From: Persephonella sp. | GTDB taxonomy: Bacteria > Aquificota > Aquificia > Aquificales > Hydrogenothermaceae | Direction: 5' to 3' | Assembly (NCBI GenBank): GCA_003978485.1 | Contig: QNZF01000042.1 | Span: forward strand, 1-47,467 | Length of the DNA: 47,467 nucleotides | Part shown: positions 32,551 through 42,780 of the stretch, one piece after another | How the letters are laid out: every line of letters starts with the position of its first letter | How positions within the stretch are numbered: position 1 is the first letter of the stretch | Notes under the pieces: generated by a model | Databases searched by the model: none | The model's input: only the letters and a program-made list of their open reading frames with translations | Told to the model about the DNA's origin: nothing | Made by a program: the position numbers and the translations under genes

Positions 32551-34647
32551 ATGAAAAATAAAAAAGACAGATACATAAAAAATATAAAGGGGGTATTAAA
32601 CAGTTATTCTGAGATAATATTTTTAGAAGATTACAGAGTAGGGTTAGTTTTACTAATACTAACTTTTATTAATCCTAATTTAGCTATAGGTGGCATTATC
32701 TCTGTAATATCCGCCTATCTATTTGCAAAATTTTTAAACCTAGCTGAACAGTTTTTATCATCTGGTTTTTATACTTATAACTCACTTTTAGTTGGTTTAT
32801 CTATAGGTTATCTTTTTAAAATAGATTTTTTAACTTCCTTATTCTTAGTAATAGCTGGAATATTTACATTTATAATATCATTTGCTCTTTACAGTATATT
32901 CTCTTACTATTTAAAAATACCAATATTAAGTTTTCCTTTCGTTATAGTAAGTTCCCTAGTTTATCTTTCGGTTTATAACTTTTCTAATCTTTTTGTTATA
33001 TCCCTTTATCCACATAACAAAATAATAGATATAAATTTAAATCTTCCTAACTGGATAGAAGGTTATTTAAAATCTTTAGGAGCTTTATTTTTCTTACCTG
33101 AGGCTTTTGTAGGTTTAATAATTACGGTAATACTCTTTCTGTCTTCAAGAATTTTATTTTTACTGTCTGTTATAGGCTATTATGTGGGAAGTCTGGCTGT
33201 TGCAGTTTTATCAGGTTCATTCAATATTGAATTCTCCGATACAAGTCATTTTAACTTTATTCTCATATCTATGGCCTTAGGTGGTATATTTTTAATTCCT
33301 TCCATCAGGTCTTATATGATAAGTATATTTGCAGTCTTAACATCAATTATAGTACTGTCTGCAACTAAAACATTTTGGGCTTTATACGGAATACCTGCCT
33401 TTACACTTCCTTTTAACTTAATAACATTACTCTTTGTTTATATATTGGGAATAGTTTCGTATCCATTTATAGCAAAGATTATTAGAAAAACTCCTGAAGA
33501 GACTTTGGATTTTTATCTGACAAATATAAATAGATTTAAAGGATACGATAGGGCTATACATCTTCCTTTTTCTGGGGAGTGGACGGTATGGCAAGGTTTT
33601 AATGGTAGATGGACACATAAAGGTGCTTGGAAATATGCTTACGATTTTGTTATCACAGATGGCGAGGGGAAAACTTACAGAAATGAAGGTTTATATTTGG
33701 AGGATTATTACGCTTACCGTAAACCTGTTCTATCTCCAATTAGAGGTAGAATTGTAAAAGTAATAAACGATTTACCTGATAATCAAATAGGTGAGGTGGA
33801 TAAAGAGAATAACTGGGGCAATCTGGTTATTATCTATGATGAAAGGGGCTTCTATGTGGAGATTTCTCATTTTGCCTATAAATCAATAAGGGTCAGAGAG
33901 GGAGATTGGGTAGAAATAGGGACATTTTTAGGTTTGTGTGGTAATTCTGGATACTCACCACAACCACATATACATATACAGGTACAACCTTACGATTATA
34001 TAGGAGCTTATACAATACCATTCAGTTTTGTTAACTATCTTTCAGAAGGCATTTTCTATTCCAATGATTTACCTAAAGAAAATCAAAAAGTTGAACCATT
34101 GTTTGTAGATAAAAGTTTAGATTTAAAAACAAGTTTTGCTTTAGATAACAGATTTATTTATGAAGTTTATGAGGATAATAAAAAGATAGATGAGTTTGAA
34201 ATAAAGGTAGAGATGGCTTTAGATGGAACTTTTTACTTTAATTCAGGTAAAGGGAAACTTTACTTTGGAAAATCTAATGGAACATTTTACTTTTACAGAC
34301 TTGATGGAAATGATGAGTATTTAAAAGATTTCTTTTTAAGCCTTCCTAAACTGCCTTTAGCTTATAGAAATGGTATAAAATGGGTTGATTATATTCCTTT
34401 AAAAACCGTTTTAAATATTTTCCAAAAATCTTTGTTTTTACTTATTGCATCATTTCATCATAACTTTGTAAAGGTTGAGTATAAAGGGAGATTTATAGAT
34501 GAGCAAACTATTGAAGGAAATGTATTCTTTAAGCTTCTAAATATAAAGAAAAACTTTACAGTTGTTTTAGATGAAAGATTAGGAATAAGAGAGATAAAAA
34601 CAGAAAAAAGAAGATATGTTTTAAAAAAAGTTTTTTACACCAGTTAA
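32551..34647 (+). CDS. Urea transporter-like membrane domain fused to M23 (LytM-like) peptidase domain
   Basis: N-terminus [16 protein letters not shown]...[18 protein letters not shown]...[14 protein letters not shown]...FTLPFNL; C-terminus [12 protein letters not shown]...VEISHFAY...[32 protein letters not shown]. Confidence 0.82.
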   Translation: MKNKKDRYIKNIKGVLNSYSEIIFLEDYRVGLVLLILTFINPNLAIGGIISVISAYLFAKFLNLAEQFLSSGFYTYNSLLVGLSIGYLFKIDFLTSLFLVIAGIFTFIISFALYSIFSYYLKIPILSFPFVIVSSLVYLSVYNFSNLFVISLYPHNKIIDINLNLPNWIEGYLKSLGALFFLPEAFVGLIITVILFLSSRILFLLSVIGYYVGSLAVAVLSGSFNIEFSDTSHFNFILISMALGGIFLIPSIRSYMISIFAVLTSIIVLSATKTFWALYGIPAFTLPFNLITLLFVYILGIVSYPFIAKIIRKTPEETLDFYLTNINRFKGYDRAIHLPFSGEWTVWQGFNGRWTHKGAWKYAYDFVITDGEGKTYRNEGLYLEDYYAYRKPVLSPIRGRIVKVINDLPDNQIGEVDKENNWGNLVIIYDERGFYVEISHFAYKSIRVREGDWVEIGTFLGLCGNSGYSPQPHIHIQVQPYDYIGAYTIPFSFVNYLSEGIFYSNDLPKENQKVEPLFVDKSLDLKTSFALDNRFIYEVYEDNKKIDEFEIKVEMALDGTFYFNSGKGKLYFGKSNGTFYFYRLDGNDEYLKDFFLSLPKLPLAYRNGIKWVDYIPLKTVLNIFQKSLFLLIASFHHNFVKVEYKGRFIDEQTIEGNVFFKLLNIKKNFTVVLDERLGIREIKTEKRRYVLKKVFYTS

Positions 34648-36731
34648 TAGTTTAAGGTTTTTATTCTTTCTCTAATTTTCCACATAACCAACGAAAGAAT
34701 TAATACGATTATTAGGAGAGAGATATAAGGATATTTAATAGAATAGATTATTGGAGTAAGTAAAATTCTCGTTAAAATTTTTAATGTTTCGTGTTCTCTT
34801 ATAACTTCAGCTAAGGGTGGTGAGTAAGTGTAATATTCATTTACTATGAAACGTCCTATAGAATTCGTTAATAGATACTTATCTCTAAACTCTCTTAAAA
34901 CTTTAACTTCAGGTTCTAGATAACTTCCATATACGGCAGTTGCTATAAAACACCCACCACCTCCGCCACCACCGGGACTTACCTTATCAGATGGTTTTTG
35001 AGTTCCTACATTGTTAGATAATAGGCTAACTACGGCATTATATCTTAAATTATCATTATTAGGTATATTTAACTCAGCAAAATGAAAACCTGATGCATCA
35101 GTTGAAATAATAGCAATTTCACAACTTTCATTTGTAGATAAAACTGTATTGGAACAGGTATCAGATGTTATAGAAAATTTATCTTTATCTCTACCTGTTA
35201 GATAAGCAGTATCAAATTTAATATCTGTATTACCTTTATTAGTTATAATAACACTGTCTTCATATCTGTTTTTATCTAAATAGATTGTATTCTTAGAAAA
35301 ACTTAAATCAGAAAATGTTATATTTAAAATTGCATTACCGTTGCTATCTTTACCTGAATAATAAATCTTTATTCCTCTGTAAGTATCTAAAAATGTAGGA
35401 TTAGTATCTGTTAAGTCTACAAATGAATTGCTATAACTATCCTTTGCAAATCTGATAGTAGTATATTTATAAACATTTATTCCACCAGTATTTCCATAAT
35501 AAAATGGATTTCCGAAAAATCTTATTTGTACACTATCTTCATTATCAAAACTACCTATAGGTTGTCTAAACTCTATCCAGTAATAAACAGGTTGATTATT
35601 TATATTCTTTCCAACATCTATTCTTATAGCCTTATTATTTGTCTTTGTGGCATCTTCAACAGGTGTTAATATATATTGTCCTGAATTGGTTATATCTAGT
35701 ATCTGTGAACCTGTTATCCATCCAGCCCTATATTTCCAAATAGTAGAAAAATGTTTATATTTTCTCCCCATAGTATCAGATAAATCCCCATACTCACTAT
35801 AATCAGAACAGTCTTGGTATAAAGGGTCTATAAGATTTTTTGGTATATAGTTGTCTGTTGAACAGTAATAACTTGAGGCGTGCTTAAACTCAAAATTGTG
35901 ACCTAATTCATGGGCTAATACATATGAATCTATATTATAGATACCATTTATCCATACAACTGAAATGTAAACATTCCCATCTTCTGTTGTTAACAACCAT
36001 TTCCCAATTGTACCTAATCCCCACCAATCAACATTATTAACTTTGTTATATATAAAAAGCACTCTGTCATAATTATTAAAATCAACTTTGTTATCTATTA
36101 CTTTTATGCTGTCTTGCAATAATAAATTATAATCTCCATTATAATCACTAACATTTTTAGGTAGTGTAAACCAATCATCTGTTGTACCAGATGAAGGAGT
36201 TGTAGATGGTGTCCCTGTATCTCTATTTTCCAAATAATCGACATTAAAGTCCGGAACTGAGTTGTAGGAATTTTCTTTGTAAAAATTTTCAGTGGAAGTT
36301 GTATTGGTTTCTAAATAATTCTTAACATCATTCATATTAAAACCGGGGTCTGTATCATCATCAGGATATTTAAACATAGCAACTAATACTCTTTGAACTC
36401 CAGTTTTATTATTTGTGTAAGGAAGGACATATTGATTATTTGACAAATCAATTTCTTTAAAATCTTTTATTAAGAAATAATTATTTTCATAATCACCTAT
36501 AAACAAATATACTTTGTTTTCTTGAGGAAAAATCTTAAGAGTAGGTTCAAATTTTGTAAGTATCAATTTATTATTTGTTGTTTTTATGTAATATCTATAC
36601 TCTGTATACAACTTACCTGTTATTGGGTCTACATTATCTATGGCGATAGATAATAATCTACCTTTTATCTCTTCTGAAAAAGCAAAAACTACTAATGTAA
36701 GAAACAGAAAAATAATTGATTTAATTCTCAT
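34644..36731 (-). CDS. Secreted zinc metalloprotease (M6/M11-like) with CFI-box-type C-terminal tail
   Basis: Signal peptide; [13 protein letters not shown] zinc site; Gly-rich linker then [34 protein letters not shown]...TM...KIRERIK. Confidence 0.83.
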   Translation of the reverse strand: MRIKSIIFLFLTLVVFAFSEEIKGRLLSIAIDNVDPITGKLYTEYRYYIKTTNNKLILTKFEPTLKIFPQENKVYLFIGDYENNYFLIKDFKEIDLSNNQYVLPYTNNKTGVQRVLVAMFKYPDDDTDPGFNMNDVKNYLETNTTSTENFYKENSYNSVPDFNVDYLENRDTGTPSTTPSSGTTDDWFTLPKNVSDYNGDYNLLLQDSIKVIDNKVDFNNYDRVLFIYNKVNNVDWWGLGTIGKWLLTTEDGNVYISVVWINGIYNIDSYVLAHELGHNFEFKHASSYYCSTDNYIPKNLIDPLYQDCSDYSEYGDLSDTMGRKYKHFSTIWKYRAGWITGSQILDITNSGQYILTPVEDATKTNNKAIRIDVGKNINNQPVYYWIEFRQPIGSFDNEDSVQIRFFGNPFYYGNTGGINVYKYTTIRFAKDSYSNSFVDLTDTNPTFLDTYRGIKIYYSGKDSNGNAILNITFSDLSFSKNTIYLDKNRYEDSVIITNKGNTDIKFDTAYLTGRDKDKFSITSDTCSNTVLSTNESCEIAIISTDASGFHFAELNIPNNDNLRYNAVVSLLSNNVGTQKPSDKVSPGGGGGGGCFIATAVYGSYLEPEVKVLREFRDKYLLTNSIGRFIVNEYYTYSPPLAEVIREHETLKILTRILLTPIIYSIKYPYISLLIIVLILSLVMWKIRERIKTLNY

Positions 36732-36745
36732 AGCTTTTTACCTCT

Positions 36746-37822
36746 CTATTTTTTATAGAAATAATATACTAAACTTCCAAAGTAAAGAATTATAAATATT
36801 ACAAAAATTATAGGGTTAAAACTACCCTTTGAGATTATTTTCAAAATATAAAAGCTAATGGATATATAAACTATGGATATAAGTATACTTAAAGCTAAAA
36901 TGTAATCTTTACCTTTAGTTGATTTTAAACCTATTAAAAATCCCAGTATTCCTATAAATAAAAATGGTATTGGGAAAAACATCCTTTCTATTAAAATAGA
37001 TAAAGCTTTATATTTATTTTTATCGTTAGAATTAATAATATTTAATAGCTTTTTATTATCAAAATCTTCAATTTCGTAATTTTTTATGTAGTCTATATCT
37101 ACGATAAATTTATCCTTCTCAAATATTATTAAATTTATCCCATTAGTTGATGGTAGTTGAATATAGCCATTTTTTAAAGTTAGATTTAATCCTTTAAAAT
37201 AGGCTTCTTGGGACGTTACTATCTGTCCACTTTCTTTATTAAAAAAGAATAGATTTTTAAATTTTCCTTTTTCTCTTTTTTCTATATAAACAACTGTATT
37301 CTGGGAGAGATTAGAAAAATTTTTTTCCTGTATAGAATCTAAAAAGTACTGTCTAACGCTAAATGTTATAAAGTTTGCCCTTTCTCTGTTTGCAAATGGC
37401 ACTAACCATAAACTTGATATTATTGCAAGTAAAAAAAATAATAAAGATAGATATATAATAGGTTTTAAAAGCTGGTTTAAAGAAATTCCTGCAGAAAAAA
37501 TCGCATATATTTCTCTATTTTCTCTTAAACTATAACCTACAAGTGTAGTTGAGATAAAAAAACCGAAGAATAAGATAAATTTGAAGAATGAAAAGTTTAT
37601 AAGTAGTAATATTTTTAGAAAATCTGTAAATTTTGCGTGGTATATTATAGAAGGTAAATGTAATAGTTGGGAAGATACTATCACAATGGAAAATATTCCA
37701 AGTAATATTAAAAAATTTTTTAGTATACTAACTGCTAAGTATCTGTAAAGTATTTTTATTTTAAAAAACAAAACTAACCTCCTATTATTAGGATAATCTT
37801 TATAATACAATCTAAAAAGCAT
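36746..37822 (-). CDS. LptF/LptG (YjgP/YjgQ) family permease
   Basis: YRYLAVSILKNFLILLGIF, LRENREIYAIFSAGISLNQLLKPIIYLSLLFFLLAIISS, PIPFLFIGILGFLIGLK. Confidence 0.82.
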   Translation of the reverse strand: MLFRLYYKDYPNNRRLVLFFKIKILYRYLAVSILKNFLILLGIFSIVIVSSQLLHLPSIIYHAKFTDFLKILLLINFSFFKFILFFGFFISTTLVGYSLRENREIYAIFSAGISLNQLLKPIIYLSLLFFLLAIISSLWLVPFANRERANFITFSVRQYFLDSIQEKNFSNLSQNTVVYIEKREKGKFKNLFFFNKESGQIVTSQEAYFKGLNLTLKNGYIQLPSTNGINLIIFEKDKFIVDIDYIKNYEIEDFDNKKLLNIINSNDKNKYKALSILIERMFFPIPFLFIGILGFLIGLKSTKGKDYILALSILISIVYISISFYILKIISKGSFNPIIFVIFIILYFGSLVYYFYKK

Positions 37823-37884
37823 TTATTAATATAAACTGAAAAATTTTAAACTGTTATAATTTAATCTAAAGATTTCAACTTTAT

Positions 37885-38469
37885 ATGGAGAAAGATATGG
37901 AAAATTTTAAGAGAATTAATACACCTTTAACTGATGATGTAATTGAAGATTTAAAAGTTGGAGATAGGGTTCTAATAAATGGAGTTATTTATACTGCTAG
38001 AGATGCTGCCCATAAAAGGATGTTAGAAGATTACGAAAAGACTGGAAAACTGCCATTTGACATAAAAGGTCAGGTTATATACTATGTAGGCCCTACTCCT
38101 CCAAAACCGGGTCAGGTTATAGGTTCTGCAGGTCCTACAACTGCCTACAGGATGGATAAATACACTCCTAAACTTTTAGAGTTAGGTTTAAAGGGAACAA
38201 TCGGTAAAGGATGGAGAGGTAAGGAAGTAAAGGAAGCATTAAGAAAGTATAAAGCAGTATATTTTGCGGCTTTTGGCGGCTTAGCGGCGTTGTTATCAAA
38301 ACATATAGTAGCAGTTGAAATGGTTGCTTATGAAGATTTAGGAACTGAAGCTATAAGAAAGTTAACTGTAAAAGATTTTCCTGTTATAGTGGCTAACGAT
38401 ATATATGGTGGAGATATTTTTGAAGAGGGACAGAAAAAGTACAGAGAGTTAGATGTTTTATCATTGTAA
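37885..38469 (+). CDS. Fumarate hydratase class I beta (C-terminal) subunit
   Basis: LKVGDRVLINGVIYTARDAAHKRM, YYVGPTPPKPGQVIGSAGPTTAYRMD, IGKGWRG. Confidence 0.93.
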   Translation: MEKDMENFKRINTPLTDDVIEDLKVGDRVLINGVIYTARDAAHKRMLEDYEKTGKLPFDIKGQVIYYVGPTPPKPGQVIGSAGPTTAYRMDKYTPKLLELGLKGTIGKGWRGKEVKEALRKYKAVYFAAFGGLAALLSKHIVAVEMVAYEDLGTEAIRKLTVKDFPVIVANDIYGGDIFEEGQKKYRELDVLSL

Positions 38470-38472
38470 GGT

Positions 38473-39546
38473 ATGGATATGGCTAATCTAAAAATAAAAA
38501 GAGTTATAAAGAAAATAAAAAAACAAGAATTAACCTCTTTTTTCTTTAAATCTTTTTCCAATGTTTTCTACCTTACCAATTTTAGCTCTACAAACGGTTA
38601 TGTGCTTTTAACGGAGAGAAAAAGATATTTTCTTACAGATAACCGATATTATTTAGGAGCTAAACGGAAACTTAAAGACTGGGAAGTTGTATTAATTCAA
38701 AGTTTAAAAGATATAAAAGATAATTTAATAGCTTTAGGTGGTAATAGGATAGGCTTTGAAAAAGATGTTATAACTTTAGCCTATTATGAAGAATTAGTTA
38801 AAGATACAGACTTAGATAAAAGATTTATCGGTTTTTCAGGTTTTTTAGATGACATTAGGGCTATTAAATCTGAGGAAGAGATTAATATTATAAAAAAAGC
38901 TGTAAAGAAAACTGATGAGATTTTCAGTTATTTAGTTAAAAATATAAAAAGTTTTAAAACTGAACTGGATGTTAGAAGGGAGATAATAAATCAGATTTTT
39001 TTAAAAGAAGGGGAAGGAGAAAGTTTTCCTGCAATTGTGGCGTCTGGAGAAAACTCTGCTATTCCACATTATCAAACGTCAGCCACAGAGATAAAGAAAG
39101 ATGCATCTCTTTTAATAGACATGGGAATGAAGTATAAAGGATACTGTTCAGATTTTACAAGGACTATTTTTATAGGTGATGTTCCTCAAAAATTGATAGA
39201 TATTTATAAAATTGTTATGGAAGCTAATCTAGAAGCTACAAGTATAGTTAAGGAAGGAGTTCTAGCTAAAGATGTTGATTTAGCCGCAAGAAAAGTTATT
39301 GAAAAGTATGGTTATAAAGATTACTTTATCCACTCAACTGGGCATGGAATAGGAATAGATATACACGAATATCCTAGAATATCTCACAACTCGGAAACTG
39401 TTCTAAAGAAAGGTATGGTTTTTACAATTGAACCGGGTATATACATTGAAGGATTAGGCGGTGTTAGACTGGAAAATATAGTTCTATGTAAAAAGGAAGG
39501 TGTTGAAGTTTTAACTAAAACTCCTTTAGATTTAATAACTGTTTAA
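38473..39546 (+). CDS. M24 family Xaa-Pro aminopeptidase/dipeptidase
   Basis: IVASGENSAIPHYQTS, LLIDMGMKYKGYCSDFTRTIFIG, HSTGHGIGIDIHEYPRI, GMVFTIEPGIYI. Confidence 0.94.
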   Translation: MDMANLKIKRVIKKIKKQELTSFFFKSFSNVFYLTNFSSTNGYVLLTERKRYFLTDNRYYLGAKRKLKDWEVVLIQSLKDIKDNLIALGGNRIGFEKDVITLAYYEELVKDTDLDKRFIGFSGFLDDIRAIKSEEEINIIKKAVKKTDEIFSYLVKNIKSFKTELDVRREIINQIFLKEGEGESFPAIVASGENSAIPHYQTSATEIKKDASLLIDMGMKYKGYCSDFTRTIFIGDVPQKLIDIYKIVMEANLEATSIVKEGVLAKDVDLAARKVIEKYGYKDYFIHSTGHGIGIDIHEYPRISHNSETVLKKGMVFTIEPGIYIEGLGGVRLENIVLCKKEGVEVLTKTPLDLITV

Positions 39547-40249
39547 ATCTCTCCAAATCTTCCTCTGTATCTATTCCGATAGTGTCTTCTGTAGCTTTTA
39601 CAACTTTTATTTTATATCCGTTATATAAAAATCTTAACTGCTCCAACTTCTCTATATCTTCAATAGGTGAATGCTCTAACTCATACGCAAATTTATGTAA
39701 AACATCTTTTTTGTATCCATAGATACCTAAATGTTTAAAAACATTATTTTTTATACTGTTAAAACTGTCATCTCTTGGATAAGGTATTGGACTTCTTGAA
39801 AAGTATAAAGCATAGTCCCATCTGTCCAGGACAACTTTAACTATATTAGGATTGAAAAAATCTTTTTCATTATCTATTTTGTAAGCTAAAGTTGATACTT
39901 TTTCATTTTTCAGTGAGTTTATAAGTCTTTCTATATCCTCTGTATTAACTAAAGGCTCATCACCTTGAACATTAACAATATCTTCGTCATTTATATAGCA
40001 GAGTATGTAAGCTATCCTATCAGAACCACTTTTTATGTTATCTGGGGTTAGAAAAATATCTATATCCAAATCTTTTAAACTGTCTTTAATCCTTTCACTA
40101 TCTGTGGCTACAACTATTCTATCTGCATTTTTCACTTTTAAACAGTTTTCAACTGTCCATCGTATTATAGGTTTACCTTTTACATTTATAAGCAGTTTAT
40201 TCGGTAATCTTGTAGATTTTTCCCTTGCCGGTATAACTATTGTTGCCAT
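39515..40249 (-). CDS. kdsB: 3-deoxy-manno-octulosonate (CMP-KDO) cytidylyltransferase
   Basis: IVIPAREKSTRLPNKLL, IVATDSERI, LTPDNIKSGSDRIAYI, DIVNVQGDEPLV, HLGIYGYKKDVL. Confidence 0.93.
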   Translation of the reverse strand: MATIVIPAREKSTRLPNKLLINVKGKPIIRWTVENCLKVKNADRIVVATDSERIKDSLKDLDIDIFLTPDNIKSGSDRIAYILCYINDEDIVNVQGDEPLVNTEDIERLINSLKNEKVSTLAYKIDNEKDFFNPNIVKVVLDRWDYALYFSRSPIPYPRDDSFNSIKNNVFKHLGIYGYKKDVLHKFAYELEHSPIEDIEKLEQLRFLYNGYKIKVVKATEDTIGIDTEEDLERFKQLLNLKEF

Positions 40250-40974
40250 TAATCACCTTCTAAAGAAGTTAAAAATCTTCCACAGTTTGGACATCTAAAG
40301 ATTTTATCAGGATTTTTTAAAATTTCACTGTAAAGTCTAGGTGGTAAGACCATAAAACATACTGGACAGGCATCACTATCACTATCAACAACTCCAATCA
40401 CTATACCATTTTTAGTTTTTTTCCTTAACAGTTCATACTCATTTAAAGATTTTTCATCTATCTTCTTAGCCAATTCTTCCCTTTTTAATCTTAACTCTTC
40501 TAATCTTTTTTTCTCTTCCTCAAGTTTTTTCTTCTTTTCCTCTATAACTCTGTCTATCTTTTTAATATCACTATCAACAACTTTTTTTAACTCTTCCCTT
40601 TCCTTTTCAAGCTCCTCTAACTTTTCCATAAGATTTAAAACTTCATCTTCCAAATTTAAAATTTCCTTCTCACGTAATGCTTTCTGTCTTAACAACTCTC
40701 TGTATTCATGATTAGTTTTTACATTGTTTAAAGCTTTTTCTGTCTTTCTTATTTTTTCTTTTAGCTCTTCAATATCTAACTCTTTATTCTTTTTCTCCAT
40801 ATTTAATTTTTTTATTCTTCCATCTATTTCTTTTAACTTTTTAAGCTCTTCCTCTTTCTGTTTTTCTAATTTTTTTATCTCCTCCGGATAATCAGATATT
40901 ATCTTTTCAAGTTGATAAATCTCTTTGTCTATTTCTTGTATTTGTAATAGATTTTTTATAACTTCTTTCTCCAT
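40249..40974 (-). CDS. Coiled-coil protein with C-terminal C4 zinc ribbon
   Basis: Extended Glu/Lys heptads then CPVCFMVLPPRLYSEILKNPDKIFRCPNCGRFL. Confidence 0.85.
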   Translation of the reverse strand: MEKEVIKNLLQIQEIDKEIYQLEKIISDYPEEIKKLEKQKEEELKKLKEIDGRIKKLNMEKKNKELDIEELKEKIRKTEKALNNVKTNHEYRELLRQKALREKEILNLEDEVLNLMEKLEELEKEREELKKVVDSDIKKIDRVIEEKKKKLEEEKKRLEELRLKREELAKKIDEKSLNEYELLRKKTKNGIVIGVVDSDSDACPVCFMVLPPRLYSEILKNPDKIFRCPNCGRFLTSLEGD

Positions 40975-41146
40975 TCCTCTTTATTCCTCTTATTTTGTAT
41001 AACTCCAAAATTAACTCTAAAACTACAGAATTAATAAGTCAAGTTTTTGTAGTGTCAAAGCTTTACAGTATGAAAAATTTTAATATTAATAATAATAAAA
41101 ATCGTTTATTATATTTTCTACATTTTTGATATAAAGGAGATAAAAG

Positions 41147-41809
41147 ATGCTTTTGTTAAAAAGAAGACTGGAGGAAATAAGAGAAAGACTTATAAATATG
41201 GCAGAGTTAGCTGATAGAATGATAGAACAGTCTGTAAAGGCAATAATTGAACATAAAAAAGATTATTTAAAGGATATTGACAGTATGGAAAGAGAACTTG
41301 ATAAGATGGAAGTAGAAAATGAAACAATGATAATTACAACTATTGCCAGGTATCAACCTGAAGCTAAATATCTAAGGATTTTATTAATGGATTTATTTGT
41401 TAACAGAGATTTGGAGAGGATTGGAGACCATGCAGAAAATATAAAGGAACAGGCTGAAAGGATTATTGATAAGCCAAAGTTGAAGGAATATATAGACCTA
41501 CCTGTAATGACAGATATAACTATAGGAATGGTTAGAGATGCTGTTAAATCTTTGGAAACACTGGACACAGAACTGGCTAGAGATGTTATTGCAAGGGATG
41601 ATAAGGTTGATAAATTGAACGAACAAATAATTAGAGAACTCTACACCTATATGGTAGAAGACCCTAAAAATATAAAGGTTGGTATAAGGCTAATTACTGT
41701 TTCTTCAAATCTGGAAAGGGTAGCAGATATAGCAACTAATTTAGCTGAAGAAGTTATATATATGAAAGAAGGAAAGATGTTAAGACATCAGGAGATAGAT
41801 AAGGATTAA
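41147..41809 (+). CDS. phoU: Phosphate-signalling protein PhoU
   Basis: DSMERELDKMEVENE, LMDLFVNRDLERIGDHAENIKEQAE, VSSNLERVADIATNLAEEVIYM. Confidence 0.94.
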   Translation: MLLLKRRLEEIRERLINMAELADRMIEQSVKAIIEHKKDYLKDIDSMERELDKMEVENETMIITTIARYQPEAKYLRILLMDLFVNRDLERIGDHAENIKEQAERIIDKPKLKEYIDLPVMTDITIGMVRDAVKSLETLDTELARDVIARDDKVDKLNEQIIRELYTYMVEDPKNIKVGIRLITVSSNLERVADIATNLAEEVIYMKEGKMLRHQEIDKD

Positions 41810-41811
41810 AG

Positions 41812-42702
41812 ATGTTAGTAAAAAGAGTAGTAAGCATATTTTTATTACTATTTATTTTTTCTCTTGATGTAAACGCAAAGGTTAAAGTAACAACTACTAT
41901 AAAACCTTTAGCTGATATTTTTAGAGAGATTGGTAAGGACAAAGTATCAGTTGATTATGTAATACCACCTAACATATCTTTCCATATCTACGAGTATAAA
42001 ATTTCAGATATAAACAAAGTTAAAGATGCTGATATATTTGTTTATATAGGTTCAGGTGAACCGAAGGTTGAAAGATTAGCTAGGATTACAAAAGGGCAGA
42101 TTGTAAAAATAGGAAGTTTAATTCCTGAAAATCTTTTAATAAGAACATTTGAGATAGAAGAACATAATCAACACTTTGATATAGAACATAGTAATGAAGC
42201 TTTTCATCCTGCTGTATGGTTAGACCCAAGATTAGCTATAATTATTGCCAATAGCTACTATAAAACATTGGTAAAGCTAGACCCTAAAAATAGGGATTTT
42301 TATTATAAGAACTACTCAAAGTTTGTTTTAAAAAGTGTAAATTTATATATACAGTGGAAGGATAAGTTTGATAAGCTTAACAATAAATATTTTATTTCCT
42401 ATCACTACCTTTATCCTTATTTAACAAAAGCCTTTGGCTTAAATTATATAGCTGTAATAGAGCTAGGGCATGGTAGAAAACCTACAATAAAACATATCCT
42501 TCATATTTCTGAGTTAATTAGGAAGAAAAAAATAAAATATATATTTGCATCACTATACTTTTTTAACCCAAAATATTTAGCTTTATTAAAGAAAGAAGGA
42601 GTTAAAATTATCTATCTGGATCCAATGGGTGTACACAGCAAAAATTATTTTGAAACTATGAATAATCTTTTGGAAAACATTTATAAAGGTTTAAAGAAAT
42701 AA
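41812..42702 (+). CDS. ZnuA-like metal ABC transporter substrate-binding protein
   Basis: Signal peptide; VTTTIKPLADIFREIGKDKVSVDYVIPPNISFHIYEY, HPAVWLDPRLA, FISYHYLYPYLTKAFGL. Confidence 0.87.
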   Translation: MLVKRVVSIFLLLFIFSLDVNAKVKVTTTIKPLADIFREIGKDKVSVDYVIPPNISFHIYEYKISDINKVKDADIFVYIGSGEPKVERLARITKGQIVKIGSLIPENLLIRTFEIEEHNQHFDIEHSNEAFHPAVWLDPRLAIIIANSYYKTLVKLDPKNRDFYYKNYSKFVLKSVNLYIQWKDKFDKLNNKYFISYHYLYPYLTKAFGLNYIAVIELGHGRKPTIKHILHISELIRKKKIKYIFASLYFFNPKYLALLKKEGVKIIYLDPMGVHSKNYFETMNNLLENIYKGLKK

Positions 42703-42708
42703 AAAAAT

Positions 42709-42774
42709 GTAGTGTTAGACAGACCTGAACTAACACATGTGGAGAGGAAAGCCACTGCACACAGGTACTTGGGA
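42709..42774. ncRNA. Candidate structured RNA / structured 3' UTR in convergent intergenic region
   Basis: About 49% GC island (hand count) in AT-rich DNA; GTGTTAG/CTAACAC 7-bp stem, GTGG/CCAC hairpin, loop ACCTG complementary to downstream CAGGT. Confidence 0.35.
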
Positions 42775-42780
42775 AAAATG

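Noticed and set aside
39515-39546. 32-bp convergent overlap of the M24 peptidase and kdsB coding ends
   Set aside because: Short convergent 3' overlaps are common in compact genomes; no further signal.
42741-42756. GAGAGGAAAGCCACTG resembling the RNase P P4 motif or part of a cobalamin riboswitch
   Set aside because: The intergenic gap is only 78 bp, far too short for RNase P RNA, and the remaining B12-box elements are absent.
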